A stretch of 64,000 nt of DNA from Eudromia elegans. Lineage: Eukaryota; Chordata; Aves; Tinamiformes; Tinamidae. Made by a program: the position numbers and the translations under genes. The notes beneath the pieces were generated by a model, which was not told the DNA's origin, did not search any database, and was given only the letters and a program-made list of their open reading frames with translations. Positions 1 through 10,680 of the stretch are shown piece after piece. How positions within the stretch are numbered: position 1 is the stretch's first letter; the number at the start of each line of letters is the position of its first letter. Location of the stretch: assembly GCA_003342815.1 (NCBI GenBank), contig PTEX01000131.1, forward strand, positions 519,640 through 583,639, given 5' to 3'.

Positions 1-830
1 CCTCATTCCTAATTTCCTTTCACATATTTCCATTTTCTTTTCTTCTTTTTAATGTATTTAACACTTCTGTTCTCTCCATTATTTTCCACATGGAAAATTT
101 CATTCAATTTAAATATATCATACCTCAATTTTCTGTCGGCCATGCATTATGTATCAGAAGGTATTTCAGCCCTCTCCCAGCTCATAAAGTCTGTGAGCTT
201 CTTTCACCTTTCTGGTGGGAGGTTCTTCAGCAATTTCTGATATCTTAATTTTAGTTCAGCATAGCAGACTGTTTATCAATTTTATGCAGTGGTCTCCATA
301 TGTGGATCCAGCTGGATATTATCGCTACCTTCTCATTTTAGGATTTAGGAACATAGTGAAACAGTCATGTACACGTAGATACAACTTACAGGGAATGAAT
401 TTATAAGTCAATTTTTCATTTCTTCAGTTAAACATGATATTTTACAGTATAAAATTCAGTTTTATTTATGGTGCTCTTTACTGCTCACTTACTAATAAAA
501 AAGATCACCAATGTTTATATTTTCTACATCCAAACTGGTCTTAATTTTGCAAGAAGCTGAAGACAAGTTTTTCACTTATCCTTGAAATATGAAGTTGAGC
601 TGTAACTACATAACTTGTTTTAACTTGCATCATATTTTTTTTTTATAATAAAGAAATGAATACTTTGTTTACTTCTTTTTAAATATAAGTAACCTATAAA
701 CATGTGGCAAGTGACACAAAAAACTCGTGAGTCAATTATATTAAATTGCAGTTATTGTCCTGGAGTGGCGCTTTTTTCTTATTTAGCTTGGTGCAAGCTG
801 CAACCACTAAGCGTTCCTTTGCAATGAGCT

Positions 831-864
831 TTAAGTTTTCCAGGACATTAAGTTTTCCATGACA
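831..864. repeat. 17-bp tandem duplication
   Basis: Two adjacent 17-bp copies (831-847 and 848-864) begin ttaagttttcca and differ at one base. The core ttaagttttcc appears a third time near 965, about 100 bp downstream. This looks like replication slippage. No function is implied. Confidence 0.85.
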
Positions 865-1636
865 TTTCATTGTTTGCAACTTCAAAATTTGTTTAATCTT
901 ACTTTTCACAAAGCGTGCTGACATGGTGTTTGTGTACTGAGCTCTTATACTTTGAAATCACCATTAAGTTTTCCTTCTCTGACAAATAAAAATACCGCTT
1001 GTCATGGTGCTGCCCTTGATCTGTTTTTAGCACCGTTGCATAGTATTCCTTGTAACTTCTTTTCTCTTCCACATAAAGATGACAGCTATGCTGTGCTAGT
1101 TGAGGGTGAATGTATAAAAGTGGGAGAGCCTGAATTTTCCCTGCTTATTTTCATCTGACATTGACCCACTGTAGTCTACATGTTCAACTCATACAATATT
1201 TCAGCTCATGGGTTACATCTGCAGAGGAAGCAGTTGTTCTGTATGCAGTTGTTAATTTGTATTAGCGTTCATAAGTTGTCATCTAAAATGAGATTCAGAA
1301 CAGAAATACAGAATTTTTAGTTAGGCATATTTACCTTTGGCTTGACCTTGATGGTTAGGCTGATCGTAAACACGCAGAACCCACATCCAGCCTTCCATTC
1401 CCCTTCCGTTTAGTATTGGACTTTGGTTCAGTTTTAGAGACTGGCACTGGGCAACCTCAGCAAGTCAGCTTTGTGTTTCTCCTGTGCGGCAGCATGCAAA
1501 AAACAAACAAGGCTTTAACCTTCACCAGCTCTTAAATTTTCAAAAAGATTCTGATGTCATCTTCATGAAAGCTGTTATTCAGGGTTTTTTTTCTAATTTT
1601 TGAAAAGTTTTGAGTTCCTCCCTCCCAAATATATGC

Positions 1637-1657
1637 GTGTGTGTATATATATATATA
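1637..1657. repeat. Compound (GT)n(TA)n microsatellite
   Basis: A short run of GT dinucleotides passes directly into about seven TA dinucleotides. This is a simple-sequence repeat that is probably length-variable between individuals. Confidence 0.8.
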
Positions 1658-2438
1658 AAGTTACCCAAGCATTGGGGTTGTGCAAAGATAAGGACATGCT
1701 GGAACCTGGATTCAAACAGAAGTTCTGTAGGACAAGTGTGCTCTGGACATAATAGGGTGCAAAGTAGGCGGGGGTCGATTAGTCTTTTCTGAAGTTGTAA
1801 CTGGACAAAATACCTTTCTTTGCTTGGACTGGATTTTGGGACTCAGCCCAGCTTGGCTGCAGAAGTGGACGCCCTGCTCCAGATACTCCTCCTTCCAGCA
1901 GATATCGTGACATGGGCACAGCTTGTGCAGATGCTCTCCAGCAGCTTCAGGCGACCCTTTCCCCCAGGGATGCAACTAACCAGGGCACCAAAAGGAAAAA
2001 GCTGCTGTTACAACAGAGCTAAGACAACATCTGGAGAATCTCGGGGACCTGAGACACAGCGTTAGTCCAATCCAGAGGTGCAGAAACAGGAAGTCAAATC
2101 CATCCTCATTCCTCTACCTTGTGAGATTTCCCTCTCCTTGGGCTGTTGACTGATCAGGAGAGGAATTAGACTGCCTGCTTTTTTTTAAGCTGATTTATGT
2201 CTGTTCACTGCCAAAAACACAATATATATAATGGATATGCTGCTTAATTAAGAGTGCTGTGAAAACTGTAATTGCAGCTACTTGGTGAACTTTTAGGTCT
2301 GCATACATAAGTGACTTCAGGTTTGTGAATGAAATCTCACAGGAGAGTAAGCTGGTTTCCAGAAGTCTACATTTTTTGTGTCTTGTTTTCTATGATCAAT
2401 AATATCTTCAAAATTATATATTCTTTAGGTAAATGTGC

Positions 2439-2470
2439 TTATTACAAATCTTATTACAAATCTTATTACA
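2439..2470. repeat. 12-bp perfect tandem repeat, 2.7 copies
   Basis: The unit ttattacaaatc occurs at 2439-2450 and 2451-2462, then partially at 2463-2470, with no mismatches. It lies nine bases before a short perfect hairpin. Confidence 0.9.
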
Positions 2471-2478
2471 ATGTAGTT

Positions 2479-2504
2479 TACATCACCAAAGTATTGGTGA
2501 TGTA
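2479..2504. repeat. Short perfect hairpin
   Basis: The 11-bp arms tacatcaccaa (2479-2489) and ttggtgatgta (2494-2504) are perfect reverse complements around a 4-nt loop. The stem is too short for a microRNA precursor on its own. It could form a small cruciform, but chance is not excluded. Confidence 0.85.
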
Positions 2505-2509
2505 CAGCT

Positions 2510-3090
2510 GACATGAGCTGATGACTTTACTTTTACTTTCTTTTTACTATCAGTCTAAAGTAATAATTATGAAGTAGTAAGCAAAGAAAAGCAACATTTT
2601 CTCGGTCTTTCATAAACCAAGTCATTTAGGCAATTTTTTTATTATTTAGGCCCACAGAAATACATGTTGTATTGGGGATGAAAATGAAATTATAAGAGCA
2701 ATTTGCTTGTACTACGTGCAAGCCAGTCAGAAGCATTTGCTGTGCCTGCCTGTGATCTATTAGCAAACAGTGTGTCTTTTGTTGTGTGCAATTCAAGTGA
2801 TTTTGTGTTTCCTGTTAGTCTTTGAACTCATGCTGCATCTTCAGCTGTTGCTTAGATATTGCAGCCAAAAAAAGATATTTTGCACATAAGGAAGACGATG
2901 AAAGAATATTTGCTGGGAGGCAAGAAGAAAATGGACTTGTTCAATGTAAAACAACTAGATAAATGAGCTTCTGCTCAACTCTTGGTTTTTTATATCTTTT
3001 CTTCCTTTTTCTTCTTCTCTTTCAAATCATCCTATGAAAGCAAGTGCAGCAAATGAGAGCAGAGCAAAGAACAGAGACAGTCTTTTTGTA
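2510..3090. other. Non-coding stretch
   Basis: AT-rich sequence without an extended reading frame or a recognisable repeat. There is a pyrimidine-rich patch at about 2985-3025. Nothing else stands out. Confidence 0.6.
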
Positions 3091-3640
3091 AACAGATGTC
3101 AGCAAACAAAGATGACTCAGGAAGACCCCTGGCTGTCCCTCCACCACGTAGGGACCAGGCGTGCTCTATCTACGCCATAACACGGGGCTGTCAGGGCGCC
3201 TTGCGGACCTGCACCGTGGAGCTCCCAGGCTCAGAGGCACCTCGGCAGGACCTCATGAGCCCTCCCATCCCCGAGCTACCTGAGCACCACCACTTGTGCC
3301 TCTGCATCATAACCTTCTCAGCGCTTTCACTTCCTGAGATAACTTCGGATAACAAATTTCCATGGAATAATGCAATTGCATTGCTAAATGAGGTCCAGGC
3401 TTTGCTTCGTGCAGGCTCAGAGCGGACTGACCCTTTTCCTGCGTGTGAGCTGGCCTGGAAATGGCAGAGGATGCCGGCTGCCCACACCTGCCCGAGCAGG
3501 GCCAGCTGCTCCGAGGCGGCTCCGCACGGAGCCGGCGCTGAATCTTCCTATCCAGGGCACGAATAATCCACCTGGATTTGATTATAAACGGTTAATCCCT
3601 TTGGATAAACCTCAGATAATGGGGGCTGGCTAAGCCCCTA
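3090..3640. other. GC- and CpG-richer segment with open frames on both strands
   Basis: Base composition shifts clearly here from AT-rich flanks to GC-rich sequence with many CpG dinucleotides. A 156-codon frame is open on the plus strand (3096-3566), and a 98-codon frame overlaps it on the minus strand (3191-3487). Neither product resembles a family I recognise. Open frames on both strands are expected when stop codons become rare in GC-rich DNA. A 7-bp inverted repeat with a 4-nt centre lies at 3517-3534. The segment could be a small CpG island, an old GC-rich repeat or a lone exon. A regulatory or decayed-repeat origin seems more likely than a protein gene. Confidence 0.4.
3517..3534. repeat. 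GC-rich inverted repeat
   Basis: CGGCTCC (3517-3523) and GGAGCCG (3528-3534) are perfect reverse complements around GCAC. The pair sits near the 3' end of the GC-rich segment. Confidence 0.8.
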
Positions 3641-3732
3641 CCGCATAAGAAATGTCAGTATTCAGTGAGGCTAAACGCAGATTTTCTGATCTAAAGTAGA
3701 ATAGCTTGTTTTTGCCAAAAAAACCCCCCACC

Positions 3733-3761
3733 AAATAAATAAATAAATAAATAAATAAATA
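3733..3761. repeat. (AAAT)7 microsatellite
   Basis: About seven uninterrupted AAAT units follow a run of C residues. This is a simple tetranucleotide repeat. Confidence 0.9.
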
Positions 3762-4453
3762 TAATTGAATTGAGTTTTTATCTCAATCGAGGATTACATT
3801 TGGAAGGATTTTAAAAAGTGGATTTAAAAGATTAATTTAAAATAATCTCTACAGCTCAATGAGATTTAGAATTCTATTAATATACATTTCTAAAATATTT
3901 TAAATCTTTTTAAATAGTAATTTTCTTTCTTTTATTTTTGCATAAAAAACCTTTCCTTCCAATCTGTATCATACTGCTAGTGTTATGATGCGTGGTTAAT
4001 CACCATTGTAATTAACATTGGCTCGTAATATTACAGGTAGCATTAATTTTTCTCCCAAACCTAAATGTCCTTTTTTCTTTTTAAGAGATAAATATTCTGA
4101 CCTGAGCAAAGATATTTGATGTCTAGTGCAGTGAGAAACCCATCCTCTGAACACTCTTTTTGCATTGCACCTTATTACACTGGCAACAATCAACAAGAAA
4201 TGGTTTAAAATACATAAGATACGGGGGGAGAGGACCTTTCTGTTGTTTGGGGGATTTATTTTTTCTATCTGAGGAAAGTAAAATGGTCCTCAAAATGGTG
4301 CTCTTTTAGTTTTATTTGGTGCTTACCTTTTCTATATGGTTAGAAATGCTCACAAAATGCACTTACAGCCCACAAGAATTGGAGCACAAGGTATGAAAGA
4401 GTGAGTCCTTTAAAAGGAAATTCTCCTGCGGGGTTTCTTCTGAGCCTGTTAGA

Positions 4454-4469
4454 GGAGCGCCCCTTGCTC
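4454..4469 (-). promoter_or_regulatory. Possible CTCF-like site
   Basis: Read on the minus strand the sequence is gagcaaggggcgctcc. This resembles the CTCF core (CCASYAGRKGGCR), with deviations at the first C and at one base of the central AG. CTCF motifs mark insulators and chromatin loop anchors in vertebrates. The match was made by eye without a scored matrix, so this is a weak call. Confidence 0.2.
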
Positions 4470-5969
4470 TTCCGAAGGTGTTCCTGCTCATTCTGCCACA
4501 CCTCGGCCTTCCATTGTGCTGGGGTTTTTTTCCCTCTGGCTTTATGGTGAAATGGCAGATGTGGATTGTTGAGCAGATATAAAGGTTGTACTTGTAAGCA
4601 GGTGGGATTTAGGTCTGGGATGTGTTGCGGGGAGAGGTGGTTGTTGTACAGGCAGCCTGAGGATTATGTGTCACATTAATTCTGTCCTCTGTATTGTAAA
4701 GAGATCATCTCAGTTACTCAATTGTTTAAGAATAATTTTAAGCTTGCCGTTAAGAAGAATGAAAATACCTTTCTGGGGTGGGTCCAAAGCAGGATCTTAA
4801 GCAGCCTGGTCAAGCTGATGGGAGTCCTAGCGTAGCAAACCAGAGAAGTTTCCTCTGTGTTGACATTTATAATTAGAGACCAGCTGCATTGCTGCTGATT
4901 TAGATTCCGTTCACAAGGGCAGAAAGCACTCTCAGTTTCATGGTGTTACAGACACGTTCTCCAGGCTTGTGTATTTGTTATATGCCGCGCAATTTTTCTA
5001 TAGCCCCCTCTGTAAGCAGCTATCTCCATGCCATTAACACACTATGCTGCTCATAGCATCTTGTGTTATACCATTTCCACTCTAATACAGACCTGCTGAC
5101 TTCATTGAGCTCCTTCAAGATCTGTGCAAACATCTTAATAAACTGAGATTGAGTCTCACATTTTTACCACTGTAAAAGTACCCTTGAAACAGTCCATTAA
5201 AAGAAAAAAAAAAGGTTTATTTTCTTTCACTATGTGGCCACTTTTTCCAGTTGTGGGGTCTTGCACCTCTGCAGATGGGACCAAACAGAGTGGATACTGT
5301 TGGCAGGGAAGGGGCTGCTAGAGAATCAGCCAGCATGGGTAGAAAGGGGGCAGCAGGACTGCTGGGGCTGGTGAACCCCACATCACTGAGGATATTCATC
5401 ACTGGAGAAGCCTCTGACACCTTCTGCCAATATGAAATACCCTATTAGAGAAATAATTCAGTTCAACCTTAAAAAATTATTTATAATACGAATAGTAGAC
5501 CTCATTCAGGACATGTCTGAAATGTGTCATCACTTGGCAGTCTAGTAATAAGCTTCTAAGTAACTTCATGTAGTGATAAACTTGGCATAGTGTGTCTCAG
5601 GCAACTTGAGGTCTTTGCAATGGTTATCAAATGGTGAGTCCATTTGTGTGTGCTAATAGTGTTGACGTGATAAAGACAAGTAAAATCTTGTATGTTTCCT
5701 AAAAGAAGAGTTATGAAACTCACTTGAGAATATAACAGCTGATTTTGAGGGTGTCATGAAATTCTCTAGAGATTTAGGCCCATCTGCATCATGTGGCTGC
5801 TACAAATCAAATCATAAGGGAAAAATGGAGCTTTAGAGAGCTCTTAGGAAGAAAAGATGGCAAGGACCATCTAGATCTCACTCCAGACTGAAGATAAAGC
5901 AAGATTTTAAAAATTAATCTACATTTTGCATTCTTTAGTCTTGTGTTGAATTTACTTTTTAGAAAGATT

Positions 5970-6006
5970 TAATAAATGGACAAAGTTGAGTAATAAATGG
6001 ACAAAG
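5970..6006. repeat. 16-bp direct repeat, 21-bp period
   Basis: taataaatggacaaag occurs identically at 5970-5985 and 5991-6006, separated by ttgag. It is a small local duplication. Confidence 0.9.
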
Positions 6007-6417
6007 AGTAAATTTTAGAAGAAAAGAATAGAGAATCAAGTAAACATTTGTCTTGTGCACTGTCTCGATTAAAGGAAATTCTTTTGTTTGAAGGAGCTTC
6101 AGTTGCTACTGAAGTCTTTCAGAAGTTTGGGTTGTGGTAAAGATAGGTCAGTTAAACAGATATTGTGAAATTAAAAGACCTCAGCTCATTTCTGTCTAGT
6201 ACACTATCATTCACATCTATTGAAATAATTTTCTCGGTAACAGCGTAAGTCCATATCACTAAGTGACACACAGTGCTGAAACTTTTCCTGTAAAAGATCA
6301 CAGGATATGGACAATATTGCATGTGATATTACATAAAAAGTTTTGCAGCTGCATTTGATGGAGTCATTCGTTTTTGTCAGTGATTAAGGAACTCCCTCCA
6401 CTAGCAAATGTAGATGT

Positions 6418-6479
6418 TTAAAAAGTAATGTTATAATGTGAATCTTTGCTGAGAATCACATTATAACATTACTTTTTAA
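6418..6479. repeat. Perfect 24-bp inverted repeat (hairpin, 14-nt loop)
   Basis: The arms at 6418-6441 and 6456-6479 are perfect reverse complements over 24 bp, beginning ttaaaaagtaatg on each strand. The 14-nt centre can add about three more pairs after one mismatch. The 62-nt structure has the size of a microRNA precursor stem-loop. It also resembles the hairpin left by a small palindromic DNA transposon (MITE). No flanking target-site duplication is obvious. The chance of a perfect 24-bp arm at this spacing in random DNA is very small, so it has a specific origin. Whether it is transcribed cannot be told here. Confidence 0.9.
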
Positions 6480-9217
6480 TTGAGGGCAAACAGCTCTTTT
6501 TAAGGCTATGTTTTCTTTTTAATAGTATTCTGACTGCCAAGCAGACACTTGAAGTCACTAACTTTATTATTAAATTCTGGTTTTATAGGTTCAAACTGAA
6601 GCAAATCATAAACCAATTCTCATTTGTGTTAAATTATGGAAGAGGAGATGAGACCCAGCAGAGAGTTCCTGTCTTGTGAATGTGGCATCAAGGCAATGAA
6701 AAAGCACTCTTTAGCTCAAAATGGGCTTGAAAATGATTTACACTATCAAATAAAGTGTGCTTCTCGTTTATTGTTGCCTAGATATTAGTGTATATCATAA
6801 ACCCAGTTCAGTTTGTAACTGCACTGATGCACTCCATTCAACCAAAGATAAGTATTTCTGTAAAACTGTCAGAAAAACAAACCTCTTACTGCATAAAAAT
6901 ACATGCAGCACACAGAAAGCTTTATTTTAATGAATTTATTGTGTAGTGCTTATCCCAGGCTCCAAGGCAGGGCACAGTGATTTATAACTCACAGAGCAGC
7001 AGCCCTGATAGGATGATGAAGGGCTGCTTCTCCTCATTATGCCAGGAGAGCTTCTTTTCCACTCTTTTCTTAGTCCCTGTTCACAGTTTGCCCTTGGCAT
7101 CATCAGTCACCAGGCAGCACAGTTTACAAACACGGTTTTGGCTGGCGGGAAATAAATTGTTCAGCCAATGACACGAAATCTATCAAGTTCCTTCTAAACT
7201 GCATCTTGAAACCACCATTCAAGCCCTTGTCTGAGGCTGATCCATAGTTTAGATAACATGTTACTTCTAGAAGACAGATTCTTCCCCTCTCCCTTGTTAC
7301 CCAAAGCAAGATGTATTTCCTTACATCTTTCTGTAGGCTGAGGCTGACCAGCTTCCAAGATCTGTAGAGACTAAATCATTTGTCCCGGGACCTTTCCTGG
7401 TTTTGTTACGGGTGCTGCATAGAGAGCTTCATGGACCGATGGTGTATCCAGGTTTGTCACTCAGGGTGACATGTGAATAAGTCCCAACACGGTAAATAAA
7501 GAGCGGGACCTCACTTTTTAAAACAGAAAAGTTGAAGTTTTTTTCAGAATGAATCAAAAGAATAGAACAAATAATTTTCAAAACTTTTGTTCTGGATAAA
7601 TTCCTTCCATGTGCCAATAATGGCTTTCCATTAATAATTGAAAATAAAAAGGTGTATAAAGTAGGGTAAAATTTCCAACCTGCTGAGCAATATTTCTCAA
7701 AGTTGTAGTAGACAGTGAAAATGTGTCTCCCAATCTCTTTTATTTTATCCACCCACGCTAGTAATATTAGAATTGCAGAGATCCCCATAGGTTAGATCCA
7801 CAGACCACTTCTGCATATATCAGACCATGCAGTCCCATCCTACGTGGTATCCGGAGCCTGTATTCCACATCGTATCTGTAGAGAACTAAAGTACCTTGGG
7901 CTGAACTTAAACATTTGTGTCTTTGGGAGACTGAACGGTTGAGTGCAGTAGGCTCAGCACAGGAAGCATCTTGATTCCCAGTTTTGTGACTGGCAGCCAT
8001 CAAGCGCCTGAGACAGTAAAGTCAAAGTATTAGTGAGGGCTTTATCTAGCTCACCAGTCTGGGCTCTCTGGATGTTCAGCTCTGCTGCAATTCAGAAGAA
8101 ATGGGGTAAAATCATCCCCCGCCTCAAACACTGCATGTGTCCCAAATATACCAGCCACAGTAGTTTTAGTCTGGTCTTTCAATAAGCTTCAACAGGCATT
8201 TGGAGAATGAAAAACTTGACAGAGATTTTCTTCCTCAGAAGGGAAAAAGAAGGGAAAGTGCAAAATGTAGAGGGGGGTTCTGTTGCATACTGTGTTCCTT
8301 CCACAGTAACAAAGGCGAGAGGCGTGTGCTGCTCTTGGTAAGTTTGATTAAGCACCATATAATATCTCTCCTGCTCCTTTTTGCTTTAGTGATCCGGCTG
8401 CCAGAGCTGTCACAGATGTAGCTATCAAACTGTCTAAAGTATTTGTTTTATCAAATGAATTTGTGCCTTGGCAGCCTCCGCAGGCACTTATGTTGGTGGA
8501 TTTGAAATTACTGCTTGGATACTTATGAAATTGGCTGCTGGTGTCCATAAATTTTTCTTTTTACCTTTCTATGAGTAGTGAATTTTATTGGATATTTTTT
8601 GTTCGTTTTGAGGAAATTATGCATCTGCATTTCCGATATGCTTTATACAACTACACATATTTCATCACACATTGCCTATATATATCCAGTACAGTTTTAT
8701 TCTACCTCTTTATGGTAGTGAAGTTCAGTCGCTCTGTGGATAATTTATCTTCTGGACACGTTCCAAATTTACCATATGAATACGGAAGTGGAAGGGAGCA
8801 TCCACATCGCCAAACACAGCATGCAGTCAAAATGACATTTTTTGACATTTTTCAGTATATTCACCTCACATATTGATGAAAACTCTTGCTAAGCAGCCAC
8901 TAGTAAAACTGGTTATTTTAAGTTAAAGTTTGGTTATTTTTCCTTAAAGCTGTTTCTTAAAAACAAATGACCAAAATGATAAATAAGCGTTAGTAATTTT
9001 TAATATGAAAAAAAATCCACCAGCATTTGCTATTTAGTGAGTGCTTAATAATGCATTCAAAAAACCTTTTGTATAAATCTGCACAAAATTGATTATAGCC
9101 TTTTAAAAATTAGTATTTTTTTTCTTGAAAATTACTATTTTAAAAAAGTTTTTTTTCCACTTAGGGAATGTGCTCCCCCTAACTGCTTGCTTTTAAAAAT
9201 GCTCTGTTTGCCTATAG
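6480..9217. other. Non-coding stretch
   Basis: No gene is supported. Frames of up to 119 codons (7429-7788, minus) and 111 codons (8541-8876, plus) are rich in hydrophobic and aromatic residues, as expected from AT-rich DNA. They have no recognisable domain. The region 7800-8000 is somewhat more complex in sequence, but I could not identify it. Confidence 0.6.
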
Positions 9218-9320
9218 GCTTTCAAAGAACATAGATATTCAACTCTATTCACTATTAATATACGCATATGAGTGAGTAGAGTTGAATATAGAGACATATA
9301 GATATTGCTGTTGGAAAGCT
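9218..9320. repeat. Imperfect hairpin with 19-bp core stem
   Basis: The core arms at 9235-9253 and 9271-9289 are reverse complements over 19 bp with one difference, which would be a G-U pair in plus-strand RNA. The loop is 17 nt. Outside an asymmetric internal loop, GCTTTC at 9218-9223 pairs with GAAAGC at 9315-9320, with a few more pairs next to it. The overall shape resembles a primary microRNA stem or a decayed small palindromic transposon. It lies about 430 bp from the large AT palindrome. Confidence 0.8.
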
Positions 9321-9433
9321 TCAGAATTTATCCAATTTTTCTTAGATTTTGGGATAATATTTCTTTCAAACGGATGTAACTCTAAGGAAATGGTTGTTTT
9401 TGCAGTGCTTCACCGGTTTCCTCTTTGCCAGTA

Positions 9434-9447
9434 AGCAGAGGGGGCGG
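9434..9447 (+). promoter_or_regulatory. G-rich CTCF-core-like word
   Basis: agcagagggggcgg matches the 3' half of the CTCF core (AGRKGGCRS), but its 5' half does not fit. It is noted only because it lies close to the AT-rich palindrome. It is weaker than the 4454-4469 candidate. Confidence 0.1.
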
Positions 9448-9750
9448 TTCTGCAGAAGATACAGGTGTGTGCAGCCATCAGCTAGATGTCACTGACCAAA
9501 TTTTTGGATGTTTTTCATGGAAAGTGGCCAACATTCATCGTGACTTTTGCATGGAGCAGCTGGTATGTTGCTGGATCCCTTTGAATTGAGAGATGGAATC
9601 AGCTTCTTCCTTTCCTTGAAGGAAGATTCCTTGCTGGAGTCCTTTGATTATTTTTCCCATCAAATTACTTTAAAAAAGATCTTGGTTTCTGTGCTCAATA
9701 ACCTTCTTAATGTAATTCCTATTTTATGGAACACCTATTTAAATTGAATT

Positions 9751-9992
9751 GTAGTACAATAAAGTACTACAGAAGAAATTATATAAATAATATATATATA
9801 TTATAATATATATTATTGTATTATATTATAATATATATTATAATATATATTATAATATATAATATATATATTATATATTATATATGATATATAATATATA
9901 TTATAATATATATTATATAATATATATAATATATATATTATAATATATATATTATTTATATAATTTCTTCTGTAGTACTTTTATTGTACTGC
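9751..9992. repeat. Palindromic AT-rich repeat (PATRR-like), about 240 bp
   Basis: The two ends are long inverted repeats. 9751 onward reads gtagtacaataaagtactac and continues agaagaaattatataaata. The reverse complement of 9992 backward reads the same, with one substitution and one inserted A. The end arms lead into about 190 bp (9776-9966) made almost entirely of A and T, with only two G residues, near 9818 and 9886. This core continues the symmetry imperfectly as alternating TA runs. Each outer end is itself a small hairpin around a 6-7-nt loop (GTAGTAC with GTACTAC at the left). Palindromic AT-rich repeats of this kind extrude cruciforms and are breakage-prone in vertebrate genomes. The structure might instead be an expanded palindromic MITE. 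Confidence 0.9.
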
Positions 9993-10610
9993 CAGTCTTG
10001 TCTCCTAACTGGTATCATGTCATGCATTTAGGGCATGAAGAAAGAGAGCAATAAATCTGCATCCATGAGCATAGTAAGTGGCTCAGGCAGCGGGTAAGCG
10101 ATCAAAAGAAATAGGAAAGCCCTTGCAATGAGAGAAGAAGTGATCTTACTGTTAGGGTGCTCAGCAGTGAAAACTCTCTCTGGTCTGAATGTGATCTTTC
10201 CATCCAAGCCATCCAAGTCTTGTATAAACCAGATACTTTCAAAATCTAACTGACCTCTCATTTTTAGTTCATTATAAGCCCAAAACAAAATAATCAACTA
10301 TCAGTCTTTGATCAGTATAAACCTGTAAAATTCCTTCACAAAATTTTTATTTCTTTGAAATACATATTTTTAAAAAACCTTTGTGCTATCCCTTGTCATC
10401 CATTTCTGAGGCTATGTTCTTTTATTTGCACTTTAGTTATTTTGTTGTGGTGTCTTTTCTTTTTTAGTGATGCCGTATTTTTACATAAGCCTAAAATATA
10501 TATTCCCATAAATAAATAACAGAGATGATCTCCTTGAATTTGCTTTAATCTCTTCCCTGAAGGTTTTAAACATTGAGCAAGGACTTTTTTAGACCTTTTT
10601 CTCTTCCAAA
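9993..10610. other. Non-coding stretch
   Basis: No gene is supported. A minus-strand frame of 89 codons (10028-10297) has no recognisable domain. The rest is AT-rich unique sequence up to the CR1 fragment. Confidence 0.6.
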
Positions 10611-10680
10611 ATCATAGAGTCATAGAATGCTTAAGGTTGGAAGGGACCTCTAGAGGTCATCTAGTCCAACACCCCTGCAC
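10611..10680 (-). mobile_element. CR1 retrotransposon, 3'-end fragment
   Basis: The plus strand reads atcatagagtcatagaatg, then ggttggaagggacctctag and a stretch ending near ccaacacccctgc. This is the reverse complement of the 3' terminus of avian-type CR1 LINEs, including the short terminal repeats used in place of a poly(A) tail. Only about 70 bp remain, so this is a 5'-truncated insertion, as is typical of CR1. It has no reverse transcriptase sequence and cannot move. Similarity to CR1 families of birds, with related ones in turtles and crocodilians, is the main evidence for the host lineage. Confidence 0.93.

Larger units (their letters stand above)
1..2438. other. AT-rich non-coding stretch
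   Basis: No gene is supported. Reading frames are all under 90 codons and several overlap on opposite strands, as around 1712-2065. Visible structure is limited to a 17-bp tandem duplication at 831-864, a (GT)n/(TA)n microsatellite at about 1637-1657 and a 12-bp palindrome at 306-317. I see no recognisable transposon. Confidence 0.7.
3762..6417. other. Non-coding stretch
   Basis: No gene is supported. Reading frames are under 70 codons; those at 5217-5448 overlap on opposite strands in a mildly GC-richer patch. A 16-bp motif, taataaatggacaaag, is duplicated at 5970-5985 and 5991-6006. A CTCF-like core on the minus strand at 4454-4469 is the only regulatory-looking word noted. Confidence 0.6.

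Noticed and set aside
4608-4642. G-rich stretch as a quadruplex
   Set aside because: The G runs are separated by loops of about ten bases, longer than in canonical quadruplex motifs.
10441-10470. T-rich run ending in tag as a splice acceptor
   Set aside because: It is weaker than other candidates and followed at once by stop-rich sequence in all frames.
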